NCBI GenBank assembly: GCA_019120315.1
Contig: DWVJ01000023.1
Coordinates: 1 to 34,088 of the forward strand
DNA: 34,088 nt
Origin: Candidatus Ruminococcus avistercoris
Lineage (GTDB): Bacteria; Bacillota; Clostridia; Lachnospirales; Lachnospiraceae
Direction of reading: 5' to 3'
Part shown: positions 33,134 through 34,088 of the stretch, one piece after another
Position numbering within the stretch: position 1 is the first letter of the stretch
Layout: each line of letters starts with the position of its first letter
The notes under the pieces: generated by a model
What the model saw: the letters and a program-made list of their open reading frames with translations, nothing else
The model's database searches: none
Told to the model about the DNA's origin: nothing
Position numbers and translations under genes: made by a program

Positions 33134-33741
33134 GGATATTCTCCTTCCTGTGAGTGGTTGAATAAATAATCGTTATATTTTTTACGCACTATGCTTTTTT
33201 CCCGGCGGCTGATCAGCGCGGAAGTGCCGTCACGGAAATAGCAGACGTTTTTGTCAATGCAGCGGATATAGCCGATGCGGACCATCAGGCTTCTTGAGAT
33301 TCGCAGAAAAGAGGAAGAAGCCAGCTGCTCTTCCACGCGGATAAAAGAGATGGGAATGCGCTGCGGTTCCGCGATGTCCGAAAGATAGATATCCACCCCT
33401 AATTTTTCGCGGTCAACGGGTTTCATCAGATAGTGAATAGCGTCCAGATCATAGGCGTCCAGCGCATAGTCTCTGGAAGAGGTGAGAAACGCAATCTGAA
33501 CATGGGGAAGATATTTCCTGGCAGACCGCGCCGTGTCTACGCCGTTTACCTGCTCCAGAAAAATATCCAGCAAAAGAAGATCATAGGAAGCGCCGTCTTT
33601 CAGAGCCAGGATCAGTTCTTCTCCATTTTTGTAATAGTCGGTCCGTGCACGGATGCGCAGATCATTGGCTGCTGCGGCGAGCGTCTGTGACAGCAAATCG
33701 GTATCGACCTTGCTGTCTTCGCAAATTGCAATTTGAAACAT
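33130..33741 (-). CDS. LytTR-family response regulator with shortened DNA-binding domain
   Basis: A 203-residue regulator. The receiver domain has E8/D9, the phosphorylation site D59 (LLLLDIFLE) and K107 (LMKPVD). The C-terminal part has the LytTR signature FLRISRSLMVRIGYI followed by DGTSALISRREK. Only about 28 residues lie between the receiver end and this signature, where LytTR proteins usually have 45 or more, so the first beta strands seem shortened. The start at 33741 has a GGAGG motif upstream; the longer frame from 33822 begins at the promoter. It would control target genes under the partner kinase, including possibly its own operon. Confidence 0.88.
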   Translation of the reverse strand: MFQIAICEDSKVDTDLLSQTLAAAANDLRIRARTDYYKNGEELILALKDGASYDLLLLDIFLEQVNGVDTARSARKYLPHVQIAFLTSSRDYALDAYDLDAIHYLMKPVDREKLGVDIYLSDIAEPQRIPISFIRVEEQLASSSFLRISRSLMVRIGYIRCIDKNVCYFRDGTSALISRREKSIVRKKYNDYLFNHSQEGEYP

Positions 33742-33793
33742 CGTATTCCTCCAGTTATGTATGATATCCGTTTCGTGATGTATGTTCTCCCTT

Positions 33794-33822
33794 ATTATAC
33801 GAAAAAATACAGGAAACTCCAA
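33794..33822 (-). promoter_or_regulatory. Promoter of the two-component operon
   Basis: Minus strand TTGGAG (33817-33822), a 17-bp spacer and TATAAT (33794-33799), about 50 bp before the response-regulator start. A second possible minus-strand promoter, TTGACA-16-TAAGAT, spans 33914-33941. Confidence 0.7.
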
Positions 33823-33824
33823 TG

Positions 33825-33854
33825 ACCATTCGGTAGGATTTGCTGCCGTTCGGT
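33825..33854. promoter_or_regulatory. Direct repeats, candidate LytTR binding site
   Basis: ACCATTCGGT (33825-33834) and GCCGTTCGGT (33845-33854) are direct repeats 20 bp apart, directly upstream of the -35 box of the two-component operon. LytTR regulators bind two 9-bp direct repeats about two helical turns apart with a core like xxCGTTxxx. Autoregulation is the natural reading. Confidence 0.5.
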
Positions 33855-33949
33855 CAGAAAATAGGGTTCTGAGGGCACGTATGGCATGAAAAGGGATGCC
33901 CGAGTGGTTCGAAATCTTACCCAGTGGTACTTTTTTGTCAAAATTTGAG

Positions 33950-33964
33950 CAGGTATAATACCTG
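33950..33964. promoter_or_regulatory. Perfect 15-bp palindrome, possible operator
   Basis: CAGGTATAATACCTG is symmetric around its central base pair. It contains TATAAT but no properly spaced -35 box. It lies between the two-component operon and the gene entering from the right edge. Confidence 0.4.
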
Positions 33965-33994
33965 ACTTCCGTCGTTTTCCTAAAAACCTAGTAC

Positions 33995-34088
33995 TCAGGG
34001 GTCGAGCAGCATACAGTTTTTGAAGAGATTTTCGACTTCCTTTTCGGACAAATACAGCGCGTCCAGAGTAGTCAATCCGGTCAGCTTT
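33995..34088 (-). CDS. 3' end of an unidentified gene running in from the right edge
   Basis: On the minus strand a frame is open from the window edge and ends with TGA at 33995-33997. The last ~30 residues contain LTTLDALYLSEKEVENLF and end in NCMLLDP, a composition typical of a real soluble helical protein end. The other two frames are less protein-like. Too short to assign a family. Confidence 0.5.
   Translation of the reverse strand, partial: KLTGLTTLDALYLSEKEVENLFKNCMLLDP

Noticed and set aside
33899..33922. tRNA-like D-arm sequence (GATGCCCGAGTGGTTCGA)
   Set aside because: It resembles the 5' part of a serine or leucine tRNA, but no anticodon, T-arm or acceptor 3' strand follows, so it is either chance or an unrecognisable remnant.
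33935..33959. Plus-strand promoter TTGTCA ... TATAAT
   Set aside because: The spacer is only 13 bp, too short for a sigma-A promoter, and no plus-strand gene follows.

Overview
The window looks like a chromosomal stretch from a Lachnospiraceae-type Clostridium (Bacillota). GC is near 50%, Shine-Dalgarno sequences are strong (AGGAGG type), many promoters fit TTGNNN-17 bp-TATAAT, and several genes belong to families typical of gut Clostridia: DUF4317, DUF3786, a PIN-PhoH fusion, an HPr-like protein without the active-site His, and a GHKL kinase/LytTR regulator pair. No rRNA, tRNA, CRISPR array, insertion sequence or phage module was found.

Layout. 1-426: 3' end of an IolI-like sugar isomerase with its terminator. 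594-4251: an aldo/keto reductase with ferredoxin domain, a hexapeptide acetyltransferase, a TTG-started fusion of a NimA-like flavin/PLP-oxidase-fold domain with an FlK-like thioesterase, and a TPR protein. 4299-6353: a flavodoxin, then an Lsa-type ABC-F protein directly behind a terminator-like hairpin. 6350-11502: polyamine operon I (decarboxylase, SpeE-like aminopropyltransferase, carboxy(nor)spermidine dehydrogenase, NspC), with a leader of about 350 nt containing hairpins and an intrinsic terminator. 11544-16469: an ABC importer (permease, ATPase, lipoprotein, permease) with a glycerophosphodiester phosphodiesterase. 16498-18578: polyamine operon II, aguA-aguB. 18554-22718: DUF4317 protein (minus), NudC, PIN-PhoH, HPr-like protein, small zinc-ribbon protein (minus). 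22833-24070: MBL-fold hydrolase and a one-domain alkyltransferase. 24105-28860: a 1559-residue secreted protein. 28912-31708: secreted nuclease, CCA-adding-type nucleotidyltransferase, DUF3786 protein. 31724-34088 (minus): histidine kinase and LytTR response regulator with a possible autoregulatory site, then the 3' end of another gene.

How the genes work together. A decarboxylase plus AguA and AguB would take arginine to agmatine, N-carbamoylputrescine and putrescine. The dehydrogenase/NspC pair would then build spermidine from aspartate semialdehyde without decarboxylated SAM. A SpeE homologue with an altered active-site motif sits in the same operon but no speD is present here, so its substrate is open.

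The most unusual object is the 1559-residue surface protein. It joins a complete 5'-nucleotidase to a papain-family (C1) protease whose halves are in swapped order: the His/Asn half comes first and the Cys half about 320 residues later, so the protease reads as a circular permutation inside a larger host protein. Second is the uncharacterised structured leader of polyamine operon I.
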